Source of the DNA: Candidatus Woesearchaeota archaeon
Lineage (GTDB): Archaea; Nanobdellota; Nanobdellia; Woesearchaeales; GW2011-AR4
Reading direction: 5' to 3'
DNA: 5,269 nucleotides
Assembly: GCA_016181325.1 (NCBI GenBank)
Contig: JACOZO010000062.1
Location: 1 to 5,269 of the forward strand
Every line of letters starts with the position of its first letter. Position 1 is the stretch's first letter. Shown piece by piece: positions 1 to 5,222 of this stretch. The position numbers and the translations under genes were made by a program. The notes beneath the pieces are model-generated. The model had not been told where the DNA came from and ran no database searches. It was given only the letters and a program-made list of their open reading frames with translations.

Positions 1-461
1 CCCTTCATTTTGCCGCCGTCCTTGCCTGACAAGGAGATTGTATTTACTGAAAGCTTCTTTGCGGCATGGACTGCATTTATCAGATTCTGGGAATTGCCGC
101 TTGTTGTAAGCGTGATGAGGGCATCGCCGGGCTTTGCAAGCGCCTCTATCTGCCTTGAAAAGACAGTGTCGTAGCCATAGTCGTTGGAGATGGCAGTCAA
201 TGCAGCAATGTCTGTTGTCAATGCTATTGATGGCAGTGCCTTCCTCTCCTTCCTGTACCTGCCGACAAACTCGGCTGCAATGTGACTGGCCATTGTTGCA
301 GAGCCGCCGTTGCCTGCGAGAAGGAGCTTGTTGCCGTTTCTCAATGATTTGATGACTATATTGGAGGCTTCTTCTATCCTGTCTGCAAATGAAACTATCT
401 TATTGCCCAAATCAGAGTTCTCTTTCAAAAAGGAGATTATTTCCTCTTTTGCCATGAGCAT
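1..461 (-). CDS. gmhA: Phosphoheptose isomerase (sedoheptulose-7-phosphate isomerase), SIS domain, C-terminus cut by window edge
   Basis: GmhA isomerises sedoheptulose 7-phosphate to D-glycero-D-manno-heptose 7-phosphate, the first step towards nucleotide-activated heptose; it is a cytosolic tetramer. I translated the minus strand by hand and the frame stays open to base 1. Numbering from the ATG at 455, 151 residues are visible: phosphate-binding AGNGGSA at 47-53, the HIAAEF segment with His58 and Glu62 (matching the metal/catalytic His and Glu of GmhA), SNDYGYD at 90-96, TTSGNS at 117-122 and SGKDGG at 143-148. The family is about 190-200 aa, so roughly the last 40 residues, including the C-terminal Gln/His active-site region, lie outside the window. 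The start is ambiguous: ATG at 461 overlaps the upstream stop as TAATG, and a second ATG lies at 455; neither has a clear Shine-Dalgarno, so coupling to the upstream gene is likely. The closest alternative is a DnaA-initiator-associating (DiaA-like) SIS protein, but the heptose-type motifs and the nearby GT9 gene favour GmhA. Confidence 0.9.
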   Translation of the reverse strand, partial: MLMAKEEIISFLKENSDLGNKIVSFADRIEEASNIVIKSLRNGNKLLLAGNGGSATMASHIAAEFVGRYRKERKALPSIALTTDIAALTAISNDYGYDTVFSRQIEALAKPGDALITLTTSGNSQNLINAVHAAKKLSVNTISLSGKDGGKMK

Positions 462-694
462 TACATATGCTTCAAAGCTTTTGGAAGCACAGGAAGCACA
501 GCCTCTACCTCGTCCTTGAACATCCTTCCGAGCTTGTCAAACTTCCACTCGCCGTCCATGTTCCTTGATTCCCTTGAAATCTGGAGCTTCTTTTCCCCGT
601 CATTGTAGGAATATACTCCCACAGTGAGCCTTGTCGTCTCAAATTCAATCATCTCTGAAAACAGGTTTTTGTCTAAGTTCTTGTCATATGCCAT
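461..694 (-). CDS. Small 77-aa protein, possibly PC4/YdbC-like nucleic-acid-binding protein
   Basis: The function is not firmly recognised. The frame could extend to an ATG at 766, but I chose 694 because GGTGAT (703-698) sits 3 nt before this ATG, while the extension would overlap the end of the methyltransferase gene and translate the promoter-like TTTAAAAA stretch. The 77-aa product has no signal peptide or membrane segment. Residues 16-42 (IEFETTRLTVGVYSY, then KLQISRE) look like alternating beta-strands, followed by EWKFDKLGRM at 49-58 and a C-terminal helix (60-75). This strand-strand-KLGR-helix layout resembles the PC4/p15 coactivator family of ssDNA-binding proteins, by recollection of the family rather than by a search. 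Its stop codon overlaps the first ATG of gmhA by one base (TAATG), so the two are probably co-translated. The protein could be a small regulator or simply an unrelated conserved archaeal protein. Confidence 0.8.
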   Translation of the reverse strand: MAYDKNLDKNLFSEMIEFETTRLTVGVYSYNDGEKKLQISRESRNMDGEWKFDKLGRMFKDEVEAVLPVLPKALKHM

Positions 695-740
695 TATATC
701 ACCAAGAAGGGAGAAGAGAATGGTTTTTTTAAAGGTTTGG
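695..740 (-). promoter_or_regulatory. Putative archaeal promoter (TTTAAAAA box) and GGTGAT ribosome binding site
   Basis: The 61-nt gap between the methyltransferase stop and the 77-aa gene holds TTTAAAAA at 733-726 on the minus strand, preceded by CCAAACC. An archaeal start site 26-27 nt downstream would fall near 703, at the beginning of GGTGAT (703-698), giving a very short leader before ATG 694. This supports a separate transcription unit for the 77-aa gene and gmhA. Inferred from spacing only. Confidence 0.4.
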
Positions 741-755
741 GGGAAAATGCCTGTA

Positions 756-1424
756 TTATTCAGCACCCTTTATCAGCCCCTTAACCAATAGGTGCCTTTC
801 ACTCACCTGCGCAACATTAAGCCCTAGTCCTTCCTGTCTCAGCTGCTCTTTTATCTCTTCAATTGTGTATGCTGCAAGCAGGGAATTGTAGAAGTCTCTT
901 TTTAACAGGGGATGCTCATTACCGGACACTTTTTCCACAATTTTTTTGGCTTGTTCCGCTGATTGCGGGCGAAATAAATCCATTATGTAGATAGCTGCCC
1001 CCTGTTTTGCCAATTTTTTGACCTCTTCCCATAAGGCCAGGGGATTTGGAAGGTGATGAAGCAATCCATTTGAGATTATGACATCATAGCTGTGTTTTTC
1101 GAGAGCAATGCCCGGCAGATAACCCTTGACTACCTTTATTTGCATATCCAGTCCCGCATCCTTCACCGCTTTCTGCGCAAGCCCTACCATTGCATCAGAG
1201 CCGTCAATCGCCGTTATTCTGACCGCTGGCGCTGCCTTTGCAAGCCGAATTGGAATGTCCGCAGGCCCGCAGCCGATATCCAGGACATTATTCAGGTACG
1301 GCTTGAAGTCTTTCAATAAATTGTCCACAAACCTCTGGTTTGATTCTGAGAAATCAGCTTTAGCATAGGCAATGGCCTGTTCCATATCATTCATAATCTC
1401 AGGTTCCCTAATCCTCTCCATCAT
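756..1424 (-). CDS. Class I SAM-dependent methyltransferase
   Basis: This 222-aa soluble enzyme has a Rossmann-type methyltransferase core. Motif I is VLDIGCGPAD (47-56), the acidic residue binding the SAM ribose is probably Asp74 in AIDGSD, and the post-motif YDVIISNGLLHHL lies at 113-125. The N-terminal signature EPEIMNDMEQAIAYAKADFSE (8-28) and the later blocks MDLFRP (148-153), RDFYNSLLAAY (176-186) and SERHLLVKG (208-216) match, from memory, a methyltransferase family common in bacteria such as cyanobacteria and proteobacteria whose substrate is unknown to me. It begins 4 nt after the GT9 stop, and a GGTG (1436-1433) overlapping the end of that gene is suitably placed as ribosome binding site, so it is probably co-transcribed with GT9. 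That pairing suggests, without proving, methylation of a glycan or its precursor. Tandem ATGs make the exact start uncertain by one codon. Confidence 0.9.
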   Translation of the reverse strand: MMERIREPEIMNDMEQAIAYAKADFSESNQRFVDNLLKDFKPYLNNVLDIGCGPADIPIRLAKAAPAVRITAIDGSDAMVGLAQKAVKDAGLDMQIKVVKGYLPGIALEKHSYDVIISNGLLHHLPNPLALWEEVKKLAKQGAAIYIMDLFRPQSAEQAKKIVEKVSGNEHPLLKRDFYNSLLAAYTIEEIKEQLRQEGLGLNVAQVSERHLLVKGLIKGAE

Positions 1425-1428
1425 GCCA

Positions 1429-2565
1429 TCACACCAATTGCTGTACTACCTTTAAAACATCTCCCACTTCAATGTTCTTCATGCATTTCTGGTAATCATC
1501 TGAATCCCTGGCATAAAGGCAATCCGGCACCTGCCCCTTGTGCACGTTTATGCAGGGGCTGAACTCGCATATCTGCCCCTTATAGACTGAGGCATTGTTC
1601 TTGCCATAGGGCGCAAACCTTACCGGAAGATTCGGGCCGAAAAGGCCGATTGTCCTCACTCCTTGCGCCGCAGCTATGTGCATGGGCCCTGAGTCATTGC
1701 CTATAAACAATTTTAATTTTTCCATCAGGCAGAATAATTGCCTGAGATTCAGTTTTCCCATGGAATCTATGACATTCTTGTTTTTTGATTTGCCCATTAT
1801 TTTGCCGGACAATTCAGTTTCATTTTCCGAGCCGATAAGGACTATCCTTGCATTGTGATTTCCAGTGAGGCCATCAATTAATTGGATGTAATTTTCCAGC
1901 GGCCACATCCTTGACTTGGCGCTTTCGGCGGCTCCCGGCGCAATGCCTATCAAGAGATCATTTTTACCGATTGAATTTTTCTTGAGAAATTCTTCGACAT
2001 AAGCTGAATCCCCAGGGCTGTAATTCAGTTTTGGGAGGATTTCAGGACTGGAGGAAACACCCAATGCCCTAACAAGATCCAAAAATGTCTCCGCTTGGTG
2101 CTGCCTGTCGTTGAATACAACAATTTTTGAATATAATTTTGCCCGTGCATTGTGGGAGTAGCCTACGCCAGATTTTGCTGTGAAGAAGGATATTATGGAA
2201 GATACATTGAGGTATTCTTCCATGTCAATGGCCAAATCATATCTTTTAAGATTCTTCAGGATAAACAATTTTATAGAGAATGGATTCAGTTTTATTGTTA
2301 TAAGTTTAATGCCTTTTATGCCGTAATAAACATCCTTGTTCCTTGAGGTTGCAAGAATTGTTATCTCTGAATTGGGGAATTTCTGCTTTAATGAGTTGAC
2401 AGCAGGCAGCGTGAGTATTGTTTCGCCTATGCCCCAGAGCTGGATTATGAGTAGCTTTTGGGGGTTCTTCGGAATACTCCCGGACTTCTGCCTAAATGCA
2501 GCAAGCATATGTATCAGCAATGTTCCCAGATACAGGTCAAAAAACTTAACAAGGCTTACAATCAT
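1429..2565 (-). CDS. Glycosyltransferase family 9 protein, ADP-heptose:LPS heptosyltransferase-like
   Basis: GT9 enzymes transfer L- or D-glycero-heptose from a nucleotide donor to a surface glycan or lipid-linked core, on the cytoplasmic membrane face. The 378-aa length is normal for the family. Residues 1-24 are hydrophobic and amphipathic, probably a membrane-association helix. The N-terminal Rossmann domain starts at KLLIIQLWGIGETILTLPAV (37-56), the GT9 equivalent of the G-x-GD loop; DMEEYLN (114-120) and GVGYSHNAR (133-141) follow. The C-terminal domain shows GIAPGAA (207-213), WPLENY (221-226) and the donor-binding GNDSGPMHIAAA (289-300) followed by GLFGP (307-311). Four cysteines (333, 338, 349, 361) sit in the tail, as in several GT9 proteins. 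ATG 2565 lacks a Shine-Dalgarno but lies about 26 nt from a TATA-like box, which supports it. Linkage to gmhA two genes downstream supports a heptose donor, though GT9 members using other sugars exist. Confidence 0.92.
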   Translation of the reverse strand: MIVSLVKFFDLYLGTLLIHMLAAFRQKSGSIPKNPQKLLIIQLWGIGETILTLPAVNSLKQKFPNSEITILATSRNKDVYYGIKGIKLITIKLNPFSIKLFILKNLKRYDLAIDMEEYLNVSSIISFFTAKSGVGYSHNARAKLYSKIVVFNDRQHQAETFLDLVRALGVSSSPEILPKLNYSPGDSAYVEEFLKKNSIGKNDLLIGIAPGAAESAKSRMWPLENYIQLIDGLTGNHNARIVLIGSENETELSGKIMGKSKNKNVIDSMGKLNLRQLFCLMEKLKLFIGNDSGPMHIAAAQGVRTIGLFGPNLPVRFAPYGKNNASVYKGQICEFSPCINVHKGQVPDCLYARDSDDYQKCMKNIEVGDVLKVVQQLV

Positions 2566-2600
2566 AATCCGGAAAAATGGATTTTGTTATTTAAATCTAT
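2566..2600 (-). promoter_or_regulatory. Putative archaeal TATA box for the GT9-methyltransferase unit (leaderless)
   Basis: The 44-nt gap after the DUF167 gene contains TTTAAATA at 2595-2588 on the minus strand. Its midpoint is about 26.5 nt from ATG 2565, the spacing expected if transcription begins at the start codon itself. No GGTG or GGAGG-type ribosome binding site precedes the ATG, consistent with a leaderless mRNA. Inference from spacing and composition. Confidence 0.5.
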
Positions 2601-2609
2601 GGCAGAAAT

Positions 2610-2843
2610 TCATTGCACGATTTCGAGCATCTTCTCCTTGGAAGCCATCCCTGAGACTATCCTCACTTTCGCCTTCAGCATTTTCGAGAAGAATTTTATG
2701 ATCTCGATATTCGCCCTGTTGTCTTCGGGTTTTGCCTTCACTGACACAATGTAGGCATCCCTTTCAGGATCAAATCTCTCGATTTTGGTTTCACGGGCAT
2801 TGGGCTTTGCTATTATCCTGAATCTTTTTGATTTTATTTCCAT
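2610..2843 (-). CDS. DUF167 (YggU/UPF0235) family small protein
   Basis: This 77-aa soluble protein belongs to the DUF167 family, widespread in bacteria, archaea and eukaryotes and without an established biochemical role. The family core is visible: RIIAKPNARETKI (9-21), YIVSVKAKPEDNRAN (31-45, the usual V-x-A-x-P-x-x-G-x-A-N block with Asn in place of Gly), a helix EIIKFFSKML (47-56), VRIVSGMASKEKMLEI (60-75). The length is slightly below the usual 90-100 aa, with short ends rather than a missing core. Its ATG follows directly on the TAG stop of the DUF2304 gene (TAGATG), so it is almost certainly translated from the same mRNA. Whether it belongs functionally to the lipid-sugar genes upstream or only shares their transcript cannot be told from sequence. 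Confidence 0.92.
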   Translation of the reverse strand: MEIKSKRFRIIAKPNARETKIERFDPERDAYIVSVKAKPEDNRANIEIIKFFSKMLKAKVRIVSGMASKEKMLEIVQ

Positions 2844-3182
2844 CTACTGCTTCTTTCCCGCCCTTTCAATCGCCACCTGCCTGACAATCTCCTCTATCTG
2901 CTTCTGGTTCTTCCTTACAATCGTATAGATATAAAACAGTATTGACAAGATGAACATGAAGCCTATGACTATGAAGAAGTCCAGCACCCTTGCAAAGGCG
3001 ATTTTTTTCAGCAACGGCTCAAGCAGGTCAGGTATAAGCGAGAATACAACAAATGAAATCCAGACAAGTATCCAGAATGCCAGCTCTTTCTGCGTAAAGA
3101 GCTTCTTCTTGTAATAGAGGAATGTGTAGTAGCACAAGAACAACCCGAACAATATCCCCGCAATCTGTATTCCTAAAACCAT
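2844..3182 (-). CDS. DUF2304 family membrane protein, partner-type gene of the GT2 glycosyltransferase
   Basis: The product is a 112-aa integral membrane protein with three predicted hydrophobic spans at about residues 2-23, 35-56 and 66-89, and a charged C-terminal tail (90-112, rich in Lys, Arg, Gln and Glu) that could form a short coiled coil. Size, topology and position after a DPM1-like GT2 gene match DUF2304. A membrane-anchoring or accessory role for the otherwise soluble GT2 is a reasonable inference, not established. I start it at ATG 3182 because GGTGA (3192-3188) lies 5 nt upstream, an ideal archaeal ribosome binding site; this site overlaps the GT2 stop. An in-frame GTG at 3191, overlapping that stop by 4 nt (GTGA), would add three residues (MNN) and is the alternative start. 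The next gene follows with no gap. Confidence 0.88.
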   Translation of the reverse strand: MVLGIQIAGILFGLFLCYYTFLYYKKKLFTQKELAFWILVWISFVVFSLIPDLLEPLLKKIAFARVLDFFIVIGFMFILSILFYIYTIVRKNQKQIEEIVRQVAIERAGKKQ

Positions 3183-3187
3183 GTTAT

Positions 3188-3859
3188 TCACCTATGGCTG
3201 TTGAACAGCCTCCACCACAGCATGTTGGTCACTATCTTGATCCCGTCTATTATAGTAGTGCCCTTGTACTTATCTGAATAAATTGTCCTGATAGGGACCT
3301 GCGTGTATTTCAATTTGTTCCTGCCGGTCTTGGCTATCATCTCTGATTCCATCGAGTAATCGGAAGCTTCCCACCTTATCTTCGAATAAGCTTCGCTGCT
3401 GAACGCCCTGTAGCCGGACTGCGAGTCACGCATGCTCATGCCGTATAATACGCTTATTATCAGTGATATCCCCCAGTTCCCGAGCCTTAGTATTAAGGGC
3501 ATTTTGCCGCTTAATTTCCTATACCCGAAAACTATGTCGCAGCCCCCTAATTTTTCCAAAAACAGAGGGATTTCGTCAGGATCGTGCTGTGCATCCGCGT
3601 CAAGCACCACAAGCAGCTGCGCACCGCTGCTGACGGCATAATCGCATCCGGTCTTCAATGCAGCCCCTTTTCCAAGATTGAGGAGGTGCCGGAGCACATG
3701 GGTGCCGGTACTGACGGCTGCTTCATATGTCCCGTCGGTGCTGCCATCGTCCACTACCACAATATTGGATACATGATTACCTATTTTTACTATAGTCTCC
3801 CTTATGCTCCTTTCCTCGTTATAGGCAGGCACCACAGCCCATACATTTGTCATGCTCAT
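3188..3859 (-). CDS. Family 2 glycosyltransferase, dolichyl-phosphate mannose/glucose synthase-like (DPM1-type)
   Basis: This 223-aa enzyme has a single GT-A domain and no transmembrane helices. Enzymes of this type transfer mannose or glucose from GDP- or UDP-sugar to polyprenyl (dolichyl) phosphate at the inner membrane face, making the lipid-linked donor for later steps. Visible motifs in order: VVPAYNEE (9-16), VVDDGSTDGT (35-44) for nucleotide binding, NLGKGAALKTG (61-71), metal-binding LDADAQHDP (86-94, DxD at 87-89), the acceptor-side DSQSGYRAF (145-153) and Y-S-D-K-Y-K-G-T-T (194-202). It starts 20 nt after the reductase stop; a second ATG at 3853 is possible, and neither has a strong Shine-Dalgarno. 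Its stop overlaps the ribosome binding site of the DUF2304 gene, implying tight coupling. The sugar specificity cannot be read from sequence. Confidence 0.93.
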   Translation of the reverse strand: MSMTNVWAVVPAYNEERSIRETIVKIGNHVSNIVVVDDGSTDGTYEAAVSTGTHVLRHLLNLGKGAALKTGCDYAVSSGAQLLVVLDADAQHDPDEIPLFLEKLGGCDIVFGYRKLSGKMPLILRLGNWGISLIISVLYGMSMRDSQSGYRAFSSEAYSKIRWEASDYSMESEMIAKTGRNKLKYTQVPIRTIYSDKYKGTTIIDGIKIVTNMLWWRLFNSHR

Positions 3860-3879
3860 TTTTCGTGTTGATGCTGAAA

Positions 3880-4983
3880 TCAGAAAAGCGCCTTTGCAAA
3901 ATACAAAAACCTGGGCTCACGGAACAGGAGGCTGAGCAGCAGTTTTGACGGAAACTCGCGGTCATGATGCTCTATCAGCTTCCTTATCCTCTCCTTTCCG
4001 ACTATTGATAACAGCATGTTATAGTCGTTATCGGTGAACTTATTAAATACTTTTCTTATCCAATAAGAGGTGTAAAGGTCCCTGCCCAGCCTTTTTCTCC
4101 ATTCTTTTTCATAATCAACCCCATTTTTGATGGAATGGGCAAGGGCCTCTGCCGCGATCAGCCCCTGGATTATGCCGCCTCCGGTAGTAGCCTTCACCTG
4201 CAATGCCGCATCCCCTACAAGATAAGTGCTGCCAATCTGCGTCCTGACTGAAGGATTATACATAGGTATAAGGCCGCCCTGGTAGTCAGCAACATCGCTT
4301 TCCTTTATTCCCAGCTTCACCAGTAATTTCCTGAAATGAGCATTAGGCTCTGACTCCACAGCCAGCCCAATCCTTGAGTAATGCTCGTTTTCAGGCACCG
4401 ACCATGCAAAGAAATTGGTGGCTATGCTGCCAAGATAGACCTCAAACACGTTCTTCTCGAACTTGCCCCTGATTGTAGCCTGGGCCCCATACCAAAACCT
4501 TCTTTTGCCGGAAATGCCTGTAAGCCTTGCCACGGCTGAATTAGGGCCGTCAGCCCCGATAAGGATACCCCTCGGAAATTTCCTCAATTCCCTGCTGCCA
4601 TCCCTTATGCCAAGCTCCCTTTCATCTAGGGCTTCCAGCTTATGGGAATGTAATACTTCTGCCCCTGCCTCAGAAGCCATTGCTGCGACATACCTGTCAA
4701 AGCTGGTCCTGCATATGACTAAATTCTCCCTGTCAAGCCGGAAATCCACGCTGTTGCCATTAGGGGCATGTATCCTGGCTGTATCCACCTTGTTTATAAG
4801 GAATTCATCTTTTACGTCCATTATATCGGCAAATGCCCCTGTCACTATTCCGGTGCACTGCACAGGCCTGCCTATGCCAGAATTCTCCTCAAAAAGGTTG
4901 ACTTTATAGCCTTCTTTGGCCAAAAGATAGGCTGAATAGCCTCCTGCAGGGCCTGCGCCTATTATATTAATGGTGTCTGGCAT
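3880..4983 (-). CDS. Geranylgeranyl reductase family FAD-dependent oxidoreductase
   Basis: Members hydrogenate the double bonds of geranylgeranyl chains, in archaea mainly those of digeranylgeranylglycerophospholipids and in some cases dolichyl phosphate. The 367-aa protein has the family layout: FAD-binding NIIGAGPAGGYSAYLLA (6-22) with the acidic end of the beta-alpha-beta unit at FEEN (31-34), the conserved RPVQCTGIV (39-47) whose Cys43 is typical of the family, Arg92 in VICRTSFDR, GADGPNS (143-149), then VGDAALQVKATTGGGI (256-271), which contacts flavin phosphate and the isoalloxazine. The length is somewhat short of the roughly 400 aa common in archaeal lipid reductases, but no motif is missing. 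It leads a tight four-gene cluster, directly before a Dol-P-sugar-synthase-like GT2, so either membrane lipids or the glycan lipid carrier could be its substrate. ATG 4983 has no Shine-Dalgarno and lies about 26 nt from a TTTAAT box. Another FAD monooxygenase-like role is less likely. Confidence 0.93.
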   Translation of the reverse strand: MPDTINIIGAGPAGGYSAYLLAKEGYKVNLFEENSGIGRPVQCTGIVTGAFADIMDVKDEFLINKVDTARIHAPNGNSVDFRLDRENLVICRTSFDRYVAAMASEAGAEVLHSHKLEALDERELGIRDGSRELRKFPRGILIGADGPNSAVARLTGISGKRRFWYGAQATIRGKFEKNVFEVYLGSIATNFFAWSVPENEHYSRIGLAVESEPNAHFRKLLVKLGIKESDVADYQGGLIPMYNPSVRTQIGSTYLVGDAALQVKATTGGGIIQGLIAAEALAHSIKNGVDYEKEWRKRLGRDLYTSYWIRKVFNKFTDNDYNMLLSIVGKERIRKLIEHHDREFPSKLLLSLLFREPRFLYFAKALF

Positions 4984-5016
4984 TGTGTATTATTATATAT
5001 ATAGTGATTAAACCTA
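4984..5016 (-). promoter_or_regulatory. Putative archaeal promoter of the reductase-GT2-DUF2304-DUF167 unit (leaderless)
   Basis: On the minus strand GGTTTAATCA (5014-5005) places a TTTAAT box with its midpoint about 26.5 nt from ATG 4983, the same geometry as the box before the GT9 gene. It is followed by an alternating TATATATA tract (5002-4995) that would lie between the box and the start site and could aid melting, or could itself be the box if the leader starts inside the coding region. No ribosome binding site is present, in keeping with leaderless translation. Confidence 0.45.
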
Positions 5017-5031
5017 GTTTTCGGCTTTGTG

Positions 5032-5050
5032 TAAAAACTCGCTTCGCTCG
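5032..5050 (-). terminator. Hairpin-like CGAGCGAAGCGAG followed by TTTTT, possible terminator
   Basis: On the minus strand CGAGCGAAGCGAG (5050-5038) is followed by TTTTTAC. Only C-G, G-C pairs close the GAA loop (GCGAAGC core); the next two positions can form tandem G-A mismatches before an outer C-G pair. A run of five T after a compact hairpin suits termination of a minus-strand transcript entering from the right edge, as archaeal polymerase stops mainly at T tracts. The canonical stem is short, so this is tentative. Confidence 0.3.
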
Positions 5051-5059
5051 GGTTAGCAG

Positions 5060-5099
5060 CCAGCGAAAAGCCACAGAACAGCTTGATTAGCTTTTCTGG
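5060..5099. repeat. Inverted repeat, 10-bp stem with 2-nt bulge and 18-nt loop
   Basis: CCAGCGAAAAGC (5060-5071) pairs with GCTTTTCTGG (5090-5099): GAAAAGC/GCTTTTC is perfect over 7 bp, and CCA/TGG extends it by 3 bp across a two-base bulge. The loop is 5072-5089. There is no T tract directly after it on either strand, so a terminator is not the obvious reading; it could be part of a structured RNA. Confidence 0.5.
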
Positions 5100-5101
5100 G
5101 C

Positions 5102-5114
5102 TTCACTTCGTGAA
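5102..5114. repeat. Perfect 5-bp hairpin, TTCAC-TTC-GTGAA
   Basis: A 13-base inverted repeat with a three-base loop: TTCAC (5102-5106), TTC (5107-5109), GTGAA (5110-5114). Read on the minus strand the loop is GAA closed by C-G, the same apex as in the hairpins at 5038-5050 and 5210-5222. Confidence 0.6.
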
Positions 5115-5209
5115 ACTTCTCGCCTTGTAATTATAAATTAAAAGTATCGGTCAAGCCCCGTAAGGGTCGTCCCCGAGTTTGGTTATTAATTGATGAGTAT
5201 ATTAAATCC

Positions 5210-5222
5210 GTTGCTTCGCAAC
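5210..5222. repeat. Perfect 5-bp hairpin, GTTGC-TTC-GCAAC
   Basis: GTTGC (5210-5214) pairs with GCAAC (5218-5222) around TTC. On the minus strand the core is GCGAAGC, a sequence known as an unusually stable DNA mini-hairpin with a sheared G-A pair in its loop. The size and loop are identical to the hairpin at 5102-5114, but the stem sequence is different. Confidence 0.6.

Noticed and set aside
134..519. Two plus-strand open frames of about 70 codons
   Set aside because: They are antisense to gmhA, whose minus-strand frame has clear conserved motifs across the same bases.
695..766. N-terminal extension of the 77-aa protein to ATG 766
   Set aside because: The extension would overlap the methyltransferase end and run through a promoter-like TTTAAAAA tract, while ATG 694 has a GGTGAT site at good distance.
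2336..2754. Plus-strand open frames spanning the GT9/DUF167 junction
   Set aside because: They cross two well-supported minus-strand genes and the promoter gap, and their translations show no domain signature.
4463..4909. 148-codon plus-strand open frame
   Set aside because: It lies wholly inside the geranylgeranyl reductase gene on the opposite strand, shows no family motifs, and is low-complexity in Ser/Leu/Pro as expected of an antisense shadow.
5156..5166. CCC-GTAA-GGG with a GNRA-type loop
   Set aside because: The stem is only 3 bp and is followed by a mismatch, too little to list as its own element.
5191..5196. TGATGA resembling box C of a C/D guide RNA
   Set aside because: The preceding base is T rather than a purine, and no CTGA box D follows within a suitable distance.
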